DNA of 64,000 nucleotides from Argentina anserina (taxonomy: Eukaryota > Streptophyta > Magnoliopsida > Rosales > Rosaceae), in assembly GCF_933775445.1 (NCBI RefSeq), contig NC_065872.1:4526001-4590000 (forward strand), written 5' to 3'. Positions 1 to 12,809 of this stretch are shown one piece after another. Position 1 is the stretch's first letter; each line of letters starts with the position of its first letter. Both the position numbers and the translations under genes were made by a program. The notes under the pieces were generated by a model. It worked only from the letters and a program-made list of their open reading frames with translations. It made no database searches and had not been told where the DNA came from.

Positions 1-52
1 GTTTGTGATGTTGTTTGAGCGTAAAAAGTTTTGGATTTTTTTTGGATTGCAG

Positions 53-989
53 TTGCATACTTTTCCTGAAGGGAAGGTGTATCAGGAAGACGCGCCTATA
101 AGAAGATTGAAATGGGGGACTGCTAGTCTCATTGCTCGCGCTCCAGTAACCCCAATAGTTTTGCCGATTGTACATAGTGGGTTTGATCAGGTTAGGTTTC
201 TCTTTGTTGCCATCATACGGGCATTTTGTTTATTTAATGCTTCTTTATTAAGAATCAGTGTACAAGGTTACTTGAGATTGACCAGCTGCTTTAGATGCAA
301 CTGTCTTCCATCTGAATAAACATATGTTCTAATTCGTAATAGTCTGATAAGAACAATGTGTTCCATACTAGTTATTAGGTTCTGTAAGTAAGTGGTGCTT
401 GTATCCTTCTAATTCTAATTATGGTTGTTTTATGTCTCCCTTCGTCCCACCTTCATTTGTAGTCTTGTCCTTATCATTCATATGTGCTCTTTTTTTACAA
501 CTGCGTATCTGGCCCTTTTAAAGTCCCGTAGAATTATATAGACAAAAGGAATTCAAATGGCAGAGGGTTGCCCAACTATGTTCGTTCACTTCATTGTTTC
601 TTCTGAATGCATTGTCTAATGTCATAAGGATGTCATATATCTTTTGTGGTCCGTTTTGTTCAACTTGGCTGAACCTTTTAAATTTTCAGGTGATGCCTGA
701 TAAATCTTCCCGTGGTAAAAGGCCTCCCTTTCCATTACTCAATAAGGAAATTAAGATATTTATTGGCGACCCATTGGAATTTGACATTCCTAAAATGAGG
801 CAGGTGGCTACCTCTTTGTCTCCCAAAATGGCACATCCTTCTTTAGGATGGCCTAGCCTTTGCCCAGGTGGTTTGGATGAGGCAGCACAGAGATGCTTGT
901 ACAGTGCAATTTCAGAGAAAATCCAAATTGCCTTGGAGAGATTACGAATCTTTGGTAGAAGTTATAAAAGAGATCAGAATCCGTGCTAG
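53..989 (+). CDS. Tafazzin-like phospholipid acyltransferase, C-terminal part (gene begins outside the window)
   Basis: Two exons are visible, 53-190 and 690-989, joined in phase across a GT-AG intron at 191-689. The first encodes HTFPEGKVYQEDAP followed by WGTASLIARAPVTPIVLPIVHSGF. The FPEG block is acyltransferase motif III, and the later LPIVHSGF block is typical of tafazzins and related plant N-acyl-phosphatidylethanolamine synthases. The second exon carries the C-terminal FIGDPLEFDIP block and ends in a basic tail at the TAG at 987-989. Family members transfer acyl groups between phospholipids or lysophospholipids at membranes such as the inner mitochondrial membrane. The catalytic HX4D motif must lie in exons upstream of the window. 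The tafazzin-family call is firm; whether the main substrate is cardiolipin or phosphatidylethanolamine cannot be told from this fragment. Confidence 0.85.
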
Positions 990-3200
990 TTAGTTCTGTT
1001 GTCGCTTGGTAGAAGTTACAATGTTGGTGGCTAGCCATGGGGTCGAGGGTATTTGGCTTCTTATCGCTCTTGGTGTTTTCAACATCAAAACTGATTTGTT
1101 TTGGTTTTGGAATTAAATCTTGTGACACAGGTCGATGCTGACGTAAAATGTAACTGGGAAAGCTAATACAGAGTGTACTGAAAGAGGTCACATTTACGGC
1201 TGTTGCTGGGACGATCAATGGTGACTGCTGGCAGGTTTCTCCTGTAAATGTGTCGACAGTGCATGGTTGTTATTCTTTAGGTAATAGCTTATTGTAATCA
1301 TTATGTAATACAACTCAAGAAATGCAAGCATGTATTTGCATGATTTATTAAGCAATCTATTCTTTTCATTAGAAAAGAGGAGTATCGGAAGGTTATTGTG
1401 GCCAATTAGAAATGTAAGAAATAAAAGTGATTTTTTTCAGCTATAGCATGCGCTATTTAGTCGGCATCGTTAAATGAAAAGATATCTGATTTTCTACTTT
1501 TATTTACAGTATTGATCAATATGATAAAATAAATTTACAGGATTAGGATCACCTTAAGTCGACCACCCAATTTAGCGATCTAATAATTACATTACATCAC
1601 ATGTAAAATCTTTTTGATTAATTCTCTTTGCGTTGCACGCTTGATAGTTGAGCATCTTAAAAAGTGAGTCACATATAGTACGTACACGAGGAGCAATTGG
1701 GCAATGAATGGGAAACAAAGTATGCAATGATGAATAGGTTGGTATATTTAGAACACAAAAACGAATGATTGATCTAATAACGTGGCTGTTGTTAGCAAAG
1801 CTAATGATCTGTTTGCTTGTAACAAAAGTAACCATCATCATTGTATGAGAAAATTTGGTACCCTATTGATATCTACTTCGCTGTCTCAAGGCATAGAAGG
1901 CGCCTTTGCCTCGGCCCTTGTTGGGACCTTTGCCTTACCTGCTGCTATAAACTATTTGGTGTAGTAGTGTAGTTGGTTTTGCTTTTAAGCACTTGTTCTT
2001 ATTTGCCTCGTGTTGGGGCTCCTCAACTTTTCCATGATTGCCATTACTGCAATTTAGGCTTATAGGACTTGCTCTTCTTTCTGGTTTCGTTGTTTATGGT
2101 TGAAGATACCAGAAAGCAATAAAGACCTTGTATCGTATAGGAATATCTCTCCCTCTGAGATTTGATATTTGTTTCCCAATTAGGGGTATTTCTCGTGAGT
2201 ATTATTTAAAACACCTACATTCAATATACTCATACCCTTTGAACCCTTCTTCTACATGCTTTGGGATAAGCCGGCATAGCCTGCCCTTGAAAACCAGTCA
2301 TATGCTGTACTTTTGGCCTTTTCCATTCAAACCAATATGCAATTTATATTAGGGAAAATAGAGTGTCTACATGTGTAAGTACATAATGGGATTATGGAGC
2401 CCAATTATTCATAAAATGTGTATATCATTCCATGGTAATGTGGTCCACTACGGCCATATACATGTACTTTTGGACATGACATGATGCTCTTGAGAAATTT
2501 CTTACCTTATAAGAGATGGGTGGGTGGGTGTCTCTTTGATCGTAGAAGTATTACACATGTAGGGTTTGGAGGAGAGCTTCCGATTGTCGCATACTAACAT
2601 TACTATTACATGTTACGTCAAGATTTATTTACTCGTATTCTTAAAAAAACGGTTAATTACATCAAACAACGGTTATTCTTAAAAAAAATAGACAATCAAG
2701 ATCATTTATTAAATGATCCGACTCTAACCGTGTCATAATAAAAACAATAGAGAATCTGATATCTCAACATTATATCTTTTTTCTGAAAAATTGTCCTATG
2801 ATGACTAAAGTTTACCAAAGTGAGATTGCTCCCTTCTATAGTTGGAAACTTGGAAAGAGAAAAGAAAGAGCAGGCGGCGGCTGTGGAAGGCCCTATGTTT
2901 GGCATCTCCCGCCCCCAAAGCATCGCAGAAATGACCACACTACCCCTCTCCGTATATTTTTCAAATCTTACCCACCATCATCCATCCACAGAAAAAAAGA
3001 ACGAGAAAATCCAATACCTACGCAAGGGAGGGGCATTTACGTAATTAAGAAATTAAAAAAAGCTCGGAGGATTAATAAACACAGAAAGTGACAAAACACC
3101 ACAACGCTGAGAAAAGGTGGGAGGTTTAAATAATAATACCGTATAGGAAATGACGAAAAAACCCTTCGTCATTTATAATAGTCCCGTGAATCTCTCTGCT
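990..3200. other. Intergenic DNA between the tafazzin-like gene and KCBP
   Basis: This stretch holds the 3' untranslated region of the acyltransferase gene, with an AATAAA-like hexamer near 1419, then AT-rich spacer. Short open frames here have no family signature and no plausible splice partners. The part from about 2820 to 3180 is purine-rich, then pyrimidine-rich, and leads into the KCBP 5' leader, so it is the likely KCBP promoter. I see no transposon termini or RNA genes. Confidence 0.5.
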
Positions 3201-3773
3201 TTAACCAGTGTTCTCTCTCAGCTCAGATCTCTCTCTTCGTTTCGTTCGTTCATTTCTGTCTGTGGGTTTTCAGTATCAGGGAGACAAACACCGACCCCTG
3301 TTTCTTCTGTTTCATCACCCATTTGTGGAATGCCCACATTCCATGTCTGGGTTCTTATTGTTTTGTTGAGGTTCCAGCTCGATCTGTAGGTTGGCTCAGA
3401 GCCAAGAAGGCCCAAGGTAGGAGCCTTTTGCTTCAGCTTTGATGTATCAGCAATTCTCAGGGTCTGATCATTAATGGGTTGCTGGGTTTTTGCTCAGCTA
3501 GGGCTTTTCTGCTATAAAGTTTTGATCTTTAATGATTGTGTTTTGGTGTGTCAAGATAAATGTATTGGTTGTGTATTTAATTGGATAATGCTATGAATAA
3601 TGTGTGTTTGCCTAGCTGGTTTCTGCATTGGAATTGTTTTGGGATTTATTATTTATTTATTTGGTGGTAATAGGGTATTGGATGAATTGAGTCATGGCTG
3701 CATTGTAGGTGCAGGATTGAGGGGCTGGAGTTGGTTCTGGTGAAGTGAATATTGTGTGAGGGGTGGTAGTGAA
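3190..3773 (+). promoter_or_regulatory. KCBP 5' leader with probable 5'-UTR intron
   Basis: The CT-rich stretch near 3190-3260 looks like a plant 5' UTR. A GT near 3417 (context CCAAGGTAGG) and an AG near 3710 (context TTGTAGGTGC) could delimit a leader intron, because the interval between them is T-rich and contains short upstream frames. The boundaries are inferred and would need transcript data. Confidence 0.4.
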
Positions 3774-6700
3774 ATGACAATGGATCTACACCCGTCAATG
3801 GCGCAAAGTGTGAGAACAAGCCGATCGTCTTTTAGCTCCAGCAATGGCAATGAGGGTGTGCACAGCTCTGCCGCGTATTTGAATGGGGATGATTATGACA
3901 GCGATAGCTCCAGTGTGGCACCACCGTAAGTTTCTTGCTCGAATTGTGTTCAGTGTCTTCCTTGTACTGTTACTGAAGTGGAATTTATCAGCTTTTGAAG
4001 CGGGGCATGGAAATTTTTAGACTTGAATGAAATGAGCATCAATGTGTTTATTGATGATAGTATTATTAGTATGATTGGTTCTCAAATTTACTGGTTAGCA
4101 AATCTTTAGAAGGATTTGCAGCTGAGTTATGACGTTGCATTGCCTCTTACAGTCACCATTCTTTCCACGTGCAGTACACCAAGGACGCTGGCAATGGATA
4201 TCCCTGCAGAACTTGCTGGTGCCATACCCTTGATTGATAGATTTCAGGTAGGAACGTACAACTTTCTTACTATTAATGTGGTACTATAAATTGCTTACAC
4301 AATTTGGATTGTTAGTTCCACAAAAGTCATATTACACAAAGGCACTAAGTACTTACTGTCCATTCAACTATAGGTAGAAGGATTTTTAAGGTTGATGCAG
4401 AAGCAAATTCAGTCTGCTGGAAAGCGGGGATTCTTTTCTAAAAAATCTGTTGGTCCTCAACCCCGGGAAAAGTTCACTTTCGAGGACATGCTGTGCTTCC
4501 AGAAGGTATTAGATTCTAATTTAGACTGCATCATTATTAACAAGAAGTTAAATAAATCCTTAAAGAGCTAACACATGCTTTTACAGGATCCCATACCTAC
4601 ATCTTTACTTAAAATCAATAATGACCTGGTCAGCCGGGCGGTGAAACTGTTCCAGACAATTCTGAAGTACATGGGCATCGACTCGTCTGACCGATTTACA
4701 CCACCAAATTTAGATGAACGGATTGAACTTGTTGGAAAGTTGTATAAGCAAACATTGAAGCGAACCGAGCTCCGAGATGAACTTTTTGCACAGATTTCTA
4801 AACAAACAAGAAATAATCCTGAAAGGTATGCATCTCTTTTGGATTCTCCAGTGGCTTTAATTTTTGAAATGGTAGTGGCATGTTTATTATCTTGTATGCT
4901 TGATATATTAGCTTACCTGATTGATTTTGCATCACAGGCAATGCGTAATTAAAGCATGGGAATTAATGTATTTGTGTGCATCCTCTATGCCCCCTAGCAA
5001 GGACATCGGTGGCTATCTGTCTGAGTACGTCCACAATGTTGCACATAGTGTGAATGTTGACTCTGAGGTTCGAGTCCTAGCATTAAATACTTTAAATGCT
5101 TTGAAGCGTTCTGTTAAGGCTGGACCTAGGCATACAATACCATGCCGGGAGGAGATAGAAGCACTTTTAACTGGTCGAAAGCTTACAACAATAGTGTTTT
5201 TCTTGGACGAAACTTTTGAAGAAATCACATATGACATGGAAACAACAGTAGCTGATGCTGTTGAGGTACTTCAAGCTCAACTTTACACTATTGGGACTGT
5301 GAATTAAAGTTACTATGGTCCCGAAATTGTCTGAATGATTGTTGGCATACCGTTGAACTTTACGGTGTTATGTAACTTTTACGTCCTTATCAAGCTCACT
5401 TCAATTTCAAGTTTGTTCTTCATAATTTCTCCAAACTTATTAGTTATGGTCCATTTTTTTGCAGGAACTTGCAGGGATAATAAAATTGTCAGTATTTTCT
5501 AGCTTTAGTCTTTTTGAATGCCACAAAGTTGTGACAGGCTCGAAGTCACCTGACCCTGGGAATGGTACTCTTTTTTAATCTCTCCGGGATGGCATCCTGT
5601 TATTGCATTCAGTTTGTTTCTCTAATGTGCATGCTCTTGTGATTTCAGAGGAGTATATTGGGCTAGATGACAACAAGTACATAGGGGATCTGTTAGCAGA
5701 ATTTAAAGCAGCAAAAGATCGAAGTAAAGGAGAAATTTTGCATTGCAAGCTGACATTTAAAAAGAAGCTTTTTCAGGAGTCAGATGAAGCTGTAGCAGAT
5801 CCAATGTTTGTGCAGTTGTCCTATGTTCAAGTGTGTTACTACTTTAAAACTATTGTTGAACAGCTTATTTCATTGTTTCATCGATTTGTTGATGTTCATA
5901 TTCTTTAACCTGTTGCTAACTTGCTCTTTGAACAAAAGTATTGGACATGTTGCTTCAATGATGAATGCCTGGGCAATAAGGTTTCTCTTCTACTAAGTTA
6001 CTTATAAAGTTTGGTTATATTGTTACAGTTGCAACATGATTACATTATGGGAAATTATCCTGTTGGAAGGGACGATGCTGCACAGCTTTCTGCTTTGCAA
6101 ATATTAGTTGATATTGGATTTGTTGGCACCCCTGAATCATGCAAGTTAGTATTTTCCCTAGTTGTTCTTTGTTTATGTTTGCATTTCACTTTCGACTTGT
6201 GTATCATTTGCAATCATATTGGTAATCTCACACCTTTTAATTTCCTGATTCCAATTTGTTGAGGATATGATTTTCAGTGACTGGAATTCGCTTTTGGAAC
6301 GCTTTCTACCAAGACAAATTGCAATCACACGCGCAAAACGGGAGTGGGAGTTGGATATTCTTTCCCGTTACCATTCAATGGTAATATGAAATTAATTAAT
6401 TTAATGAATAACTAAAAGTTCTCCAACATAAACTACTCTCTTTTCTTTTGGCATTGTGCTATTTTTATAACAATGGAGCTTTCAGTGCATACAAATCAAA
6501 ATCAGCTGTAGAGAATCTACTCAATAGATGTGAAAAACTTACAAACAACATTTATTTGTATAACAGTTTACATGAGATTTTATATTTTATTTCTTGTCTT
6601 TTTTACTGATGTAAAATGCCTTTTGTAACTTGGTAGCAAAATTTGACAAAAGATGATGCAAGACAACAGTTTTTGCGAATACTTAGAACACTTCCTTACG

Positions 6701-9700
6701 GAAATTCAGTATTCTTCAGTGTTCGCAAGATAGATGATCCTATTGGACTTCTGCCCGGGCGTATCATTTTGGGGATCAATAAAAGAGGGGTGAGTTTGAG
6801 TATGTATATTTACATTTGTAATGTATATTCAAATGTACCTTGTGTAAAAATCAGTTACATTTTGACATTTTCATTCTACAGGTTCATTTTTTTCGTCCTG
6901 TTCCAAAGGAATATCTACATTCAGCAGAACTAAGAGATATAATGCAATTTGGTAGTAGCAATACTGCTGTTTTCTTTAAGATGAGAGTTGCAGGTGTTCT
7001 TCACATATTCCAATTTGAAACTAAGCAGGTTAGGCTATGTTAAAATCTGGCAGCTCGCTAATTGATCATTTAATTTTCAGGCTTCTACACCTTTACTTCT
7101 AATTCTTATTTTTTAAAAGAGGAAAACAAAACCTTTATTGTGGCTCTCCTTTTGATACAGGGTGAAGAAATTTGTGTTGCTCTTCAAACACATATAAATG
7201 ATGTCATGTTGCGGCGCTATTCTAAAGCTCGAACTCCTTCTACTGGCTCAACGAACGGAGATATTTCTAATAATTTGAAGCCCTCTGATGAAGTGCATGA
7301 AAGACGAGTGCGAGATCTGTCAAAAGCTGTTGAAGAATCTCAACGAACTGTTGATCAAGTAAGAACCTAATTTATCAATGTTCTGAACTAAATAATAGCA
7401 GTAACTAATCGGTAGTTTTGATATTTTCATTTTACACCATGAACCTTCCAAGGTTAAGGAGATGAGTTTATGGACCTTTAATCCTTTGATTGTATACATG
7501 TAAATAAAACATAGTGCGATGATACTTTATTATCACATAGGTCATCTAAAATTCAGCTTGACATGATTGCTTGATGAAAGCAATTCATTACAAGACATGT
7601 GGTCCCTCCAATAAATGGCCTTGCTACGATGATAACATCTGCTTCATGTAGACTAAAAGCTTTGAATTATTAAATTATTTAGTGAAATCATTACACAGTA
7701 TGAAACAAATTGTGTTTTAAATTAATCTGTATATTTCTTCAGTTGCTGGAAGAGTTGCGTGAAAAACAAAAACAAGAAGCAAAACTGCAAGATGATTTGG
7801 ATGATCTGAAGAAATCATTGGCATCTGAGAAGCACAACTTGTCAGAAGTTGCAGGCGACCGCAATAGAATGAAGTCACTGTGTGATGACAAGGACAAGGC
7901 ACTTCAGGTCAATATAATGATTCTTGCAAAATTATTCTTTGCAGTAAGTGAAGCTTAAATTCATTTTAATTGATTACGGAATCTTTTAGGCCGCACTGTC
8001 AGAAAAGAAGAGCTTGGAAGCACAGTTGGCAAAACTGAGTAATCAAGCGGTGCAAAAAAATGACAAGACAAATCTGGCTGGTGGAGGAAACAACCAGGTA
8101 TTTTGTTGGCAGCAGTATATCAAATGCTATCAATTCAGTAAATCTTGTAAATTCAAGTGATACAAAATTCACCATGGTGTGTGGTATGATAAATTATGTA
8201 GGTTTTGGAGAAACTCAAAGATGAGATAAAGCTTCGTACTGAGGAGCTGAAAGAAAAAGATGAAACTATAAGGAGACTAGCAAGTGATAAATTATTACTG
8301 GAGAAAACCATATCTGGCCTTGACAAGATTAAAGCTGATGAGGTAATGCCTTTGAAATACGAATTTGGTGACGGAATCTTTGTTCTCCGTTTTGAGTTTT
8401 TACCTTTATGTTTTTTTTGGCACACATTAAACAAATTTACCCACTATGAGTGTTGTCTGCAGATTGTGTCTGTTGAGAAAACTTTTGAGCAAGAGCGCAA
8501 AACATTAAAGCTTCAAGTTTTTGAACTTGAAAAGAAGCTTGAAGGAGTTAATCAAGAATTAGCTATTCTGAAGCCAACTATTGCAAGCCGAAACTCTGAG
8601 ATTGGTGCATTACGGAATAACCTTAAAGAATTGGAAGAATTGAGAGAAATGAAAGAGGTAGTGATTGATTGTTATCTTACTTGCTTGGATGTTTTTCACT
8701 TTTAAGTTTTTAAAATTTCGATATTTTCTGATTAATGCGTCTGGTTTCAGGATATTGATAGGAAGAATGAGCAAACAGCTTCCCTCTTGAAGATGCAAGG
8801 GGCTCAACTAGCTGAAATGGAATCCCTTTACAAGGAAGAACAACTCCTAAGGAAGCGCTATTTCAACACCATAGAAGGTTGATATTTTGTAAAACTGTTT
8901 CAACATATGAGTTAGCTTTCAAATTTTTATTCACTTGAATTTAGAGTTAGCGTTCATTTAATCTCACTATTTGTGGCAATATAATTTGGTCCAATTTTGC
9001 ACCTCTCAGATATGAAAGGCAAGATCAGAGTTTATTGTAGATTAAGACCTATGAGTGAAAAAGAGATTGCTGAAAACCAAGGATGTGCAGTTTCAAGTAG
9101 TGATGAGTTTACAGTTGAACATCCATGGAAGGATGATAAACAGAAACAACATACATATGATCGTGTATTTGATGGTAATGGCACCCAAGAGGATGTATTT
9201 GAAGATACAAGGGTGAGTTTCTTTACTTCATCATATTCCTTTTTTTTGTGATAAAATGTATGCCATTTGTAATTTACTAACAATTTATCTTTATCTAATG
9301 CAGTATTTAGTACAATCTGCTGTTGATGGATACAATGTGTGCATCTTTGCTTATGGGCAAACAGGTTCTGGGAAAACATATACCATTTATGGTACTGAAA
9401 CTAATCCTGGACTTACTCCTAGAGCTACTGCCGAACTTTTTAAAATCTTGAGGCGGGACAGCAACAAGTTCTCATTTTCTTTGAAGGTATATTTTTTCAA
9501 TTTTATCGAATGAACAGTTGTTACCACGTAAGTTAAGTTTCTGGCAAATGTTGCATTGATGCGTCTCTTCCAATTGGTTTTTGCATACACAAGTTTTAAC
9601 TTCAGAAGACTAGTTTGTACGTTCCGCCCTTTGGCACATGTAGAATAAAAAACTTGAACTTTAATCTATCATATGCGTTTTGATTTAATTTATATATTCT

Positions 9701-10866
9701 AATGCAGGCGTATATGGTGGAATTGTATCAAGATACACTCGTTGACCTTCTATTGCCCAAATATGCAAAGCGTCAAAAATTAGATATAAAAAAGGATTCA
9801 AAGGTATGTGTTCTCTTCATTTATAAGTTATGTACACTTTGGATCCAACCTTAAATATTTTAGTTTTTCCCACCTGTTTGAGGTCGTTGTTAATAGTTTT
9901 TTGTCGTGCTAGGGAATGGTGGCAGTTGAAAACATAACGGTACTATCGATATCAACACATGAGGAGCTGAAAAATATAATACAAAGAGGATCTGAACAGC
10001 GGCATACATCTGGCACTCAAATGAATGAAGAAAGTTCAAGATCTCACCTCATAGTGTCGGTCATCATTGAAAGTACTAATCTCCAAACACAGTCTGTTGC
10101 TAGAGGAAAGGTATACTTTTCCAAATTTCCTATAAAATCATATAGATAATACATATGTGTTCGCATTTGGGTTGTCACTTTTTCGTTCTTTGTGATTCTG
10201 ATGAATACGACATTTACTTGTTCTGAAGTGAAATGATAACTTTAGGCCTGGATATTACTAATATCTTTCATCCACTAAACTTTTGCAGCTAAGTTTTGTG
10301 GATCTTGCTGGTTCGGAGAGAATCAAGAAATCAGGTTCTGCCGGCAGTCAGCTTAAAGAAGCTCAAAGCATCAACAAGTCACTTTCAGCTCTCGGAGACG
10401 TGATTGGTGCTTTATCTTCTGGCGGGCAGCACATACCCTACCGGAACCACAAATTAACGATGTTGATGAGTGATTCCCTCGGTGGCAATGCCAAAACGCT
10501 GATGTTTGTCAATTGCTCTCCTGCCGAGTCAAACATAGATGAGACATACAATTCTCTAACGTACGTTACTGTTCTTTATTCATATAGGTTTTTAGTTTTG
10601 AGTTACTTTAATTCAATTCTTCATTGTATATGGGCGTTTTATGAAAAACAATACATCATTCGTGTTGATTCAGGTATGCATCAAGAGTTCGGGCAATCGT
10701 GAATGATCCAAGCAAGAATGTATCTTCAAAAGAGATAATGCGACTGAAAAAGCTGGTTTCTTATTGGAAAGAACAAGCTGGAAAGAGAGGAGAAGATGAG
10801 GATTTGGATGAAATTCAGGAGGAGCGGCCACCAAGAGAGAAAGGAGATGGCCGGCACTCAATGTAG
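3774..10866 (+). CDS. KCBP: Kinesin-like calmodulin-binding protein (MyTH4-FERM-kinesin-14)
   Basis: Minus-end-directed kinesin-14 that links microtubules and actin and is inhibited by Ca2+/calmodulin; the Arabidopsis orthologue is ZWICHEL, which controls trichome branching. Coding exons: 3774-3925, 4175-4247, 4374-4505, 4587-4825, 4938-5265, 5465-5564, 5649-5830, 6029-6144, 6278-6380, 6637-6789, 6882-7028, 7161-7358, 7743-7907, 7990-8097, 8202-8342, 8463-8657, 8751-8877, 9010-9212, 9304-9486, 9708-9803, 9913-10110, 10289-10560, 10674-10866. They join in one frame of 1267 residues, close to the usual ~1260. Order: MyTH4 (about 115-275), FERM (280-600), coiled coil (620-880), C-terminal motor (from about 887), calmodulin-binding helix (about 1205-1240). 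The P-loop GQTGSGKT lies at 972-979, switch I as NEESSRSH near 1085, and switch II as DLAGSER from 1118. The gene looks intact. The start is the first ATG of the open frame and gives the family-like N-terminus [12 protein letters not shown]. Confidence 0.96.
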
Positions 10867-11503
10867 TGCTTCGCTCCCACTGGGAAAATTCATACCGGAG
10901 TTACTGGTTTTGCAAAAAGGTAGACAGAAATTTGGAATGTAGGGTTTCAGTAAGGTGTACCAGATCAGTATACTAGATTTAGATCGACCTGTCTATTCCA
11001 GTTACTATCAATTTCTAGGATCTTGATGATCTCATTTTCTCATTGTACTACGAATGAGGATGTTGTAATTTAATTAGGAGGGATGTAATCAAGTTGTACA
11101 CTTGTATAGTCTATATCTTGTGTATATATGTCAAACTCTTCTTAATTTGTATATGGAGTTCCTCATTTACGAAATCAAATCCTCTTCTGCACTATTACCA
11201 TACCTTCTCCAATGCAGTACAAGAGTGGTAATTGCGTACCCAAAAATCTCACCTCAAAATTAGAATAGTGAAAGTTGCACGACATGCTATGTATGCAAAT
11301 AATTGTGCCAAAGTTTCTTGCTTTGTCTGTCAGGCGTGTTACTTTAAGCTTTTACCAATGGAGGAGATAAGAGGTGCAGAATTAGACATACAATGAAGGA
11401 TTTGGACAAACAATGGAGTCCAAGATAATCCTCCAATCCAAATAAAGAAATGAACTGGGAACGTTTTTGGAAGTACAGATTACAACTACAAGGAACTGTC
11501 CGT
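10867..11503. other. KCBP 3' UTR and DAO promoter
   Basis: After the KCBP stop there is a non-coding tail with several T-rich and AATAAA-like stretches, then the upstream region of the dioxygenase gene. The segment around 11300-11350 (AAAGTTTCTTGCTTTGTCTG and flanks) recurs twice further downstream at about 13370 and 13560, so it is part of a duplicated promoter. Confidence 0.55.
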
Positions 11504-11510
11504 TATAAAA
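11504..11510 (+). promoter_or_regulatory. TATA box of the DAO-like gene
   Basis: TATAAAA lies 67 bp upstream of the ATG at 11577, a normal plant TATA-to-start distance, just after an AT-rich promoter. It is the only good TATA match close to this start. Confidence 0.6.
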
Positions 11511-11576
11511 AGCAGACTGAACTGACCCATCCATAGGGTGATTGCCAGAGAAAACCAAGAAGAAAGAAACTCAAAA

Positions 11577-12809
11577 ATGGCTGTTCCTGTTATTGATCTG
11601 AATCAGTTTCCAAATTCTGAAGAGTACAAAAAGCTGAGGGAAGCATCAGAGGAATGGGGCTGCTTCAGGTTAGTCAACCACAAGATCCCATTGACACTCA
11701 TGGCAGAGATGAAGAAAGTGGTGAGATCTCTTCTTGATCTTCCCACAGAGATCAAGAAGAGAAACACTGATATCATAGCCGGCAGTGGCTACATGGCTCC
11801 CAGCGAGATCAACCCTCTCTATGAGGCTCTCGGACTCTACGACTTGGGTTCATCTGAGGCTGTTCGAACGTTTTGCTCGCAGTTGGAGGCTTCATCTTAC
11901 CAAAGGTTAGCTATGGCTGCTCTGCTAATTGACTCCTTCATTTCTAGTTTCTACTTATTGTAGTATATGATCTGATTCATATAACATGTTAAATAGGACC
12001 AACATAACATGTTCAATTAGACGACTATAAAGTAAACATGGTCTATGTATTGAAGTTTATATGCTGAAGTTAAATTTTGTTTGATTGAATAAGCAGAGAG
12101 GTCATAGAGAAGTATGCAGGAGCAATTTATGAGCAGATAGTTGATATAGGACACAAGTTGGCAGAGAGTCTTGGGGTGCAGACTGATTTTCTGAAGGGAT
12201 GGACTTGCCAATTTAGGATTAACAAGTACAACTTCACTCCTGAATCCGTTGGATCATCCGGAGTTCAGATACACACCGATTCCGGCTTTCTGACCATTCT
12301 TCAGGATGATGAAAACGTTGGAGGTCTAGAAGTAATGGATAACTCTGGTGTGTTTGTACCTGTTGACCCTTGTGCAGGCACTGTCCTTGTCAACCTTGGA
12401 GACATTGCTAAGGTAGGTAAATGCAAACAGAAATTGCATTTCAGTGATTTTTGCTAATTTGCTTTTTATTATTGGATTAAGTGCTCAAATTTCTGTTTCT
12501 CTTATGCATCTTCTTGTTCTTGTTGTTGCTGTTGTTGGTATTTGCATTAAGGCATGGAGCAATGGGAGGCTATGCACTGTGAAGCACAGAGTGCAATGCA
12601 GGGAAGCCACCATTCGAGTCTCTATTGCATCATTTCTGTTAGGCCCAAAGGAGGAAGCAGTGGAAGCTCCTCCGGAGTTTGTCGATTCCGAGCACCCGCG
12701 TCTCTATGCCCCTTTCACTTATGAAGAATATAGAAAGCTCAGAGTCTACAATAAATTACACGCTGGTGAAGCTCTTGAACTTGTGCGCAAACTGCGCATG
12801 GAGTCCTAA
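11577..12809 (+). CDS. DAO: DAO-type 2-oxoglutarate/Fe(II)-dependent dioxygenase
   Basis: Three exons, 11577-11905, 12097-12412 and 12552-12809, give 300 residues, the usual length of the DAO (dioxygenase for auxin oxidation) group. The N-terminal block VPVIDLNQFP, then LREASEEWGCFRLVNH, is the non-haem dioxygenase N domain. The iron ligands are the HTD motif (H169, D171) and H227 in TVKHRV; the 2-oxoglutarate-binding pair is R237 and S239 in RVS. DAO enzymes convert indole-3-acetic acid to 2-oxindole-3-acetic acid in the cytosol, ending auxin activity. A start further upstream at 11538 would add 13 poorly conserved residues; the ATG at 11577 directly precedes the conserved start. A broken duplicate lies downstream. 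The 2-OGD family is certain; the exact substrate is inferred from similarity. Confidence 0.9.

Noticed and set aside
853..1218. 121-residue minus-strand frame opposite the tafazzin-like exon
   Set aside because: It is the antisense shadow of the coding exon and its 3' UTR, with no domain or splice signals.
1782..1964. 60-residue frame in the tafazzin-KCBP spacer
   Set aside because: Too short, no family similarity that I recognise, and placed in AT-rich spacer without promoter features.
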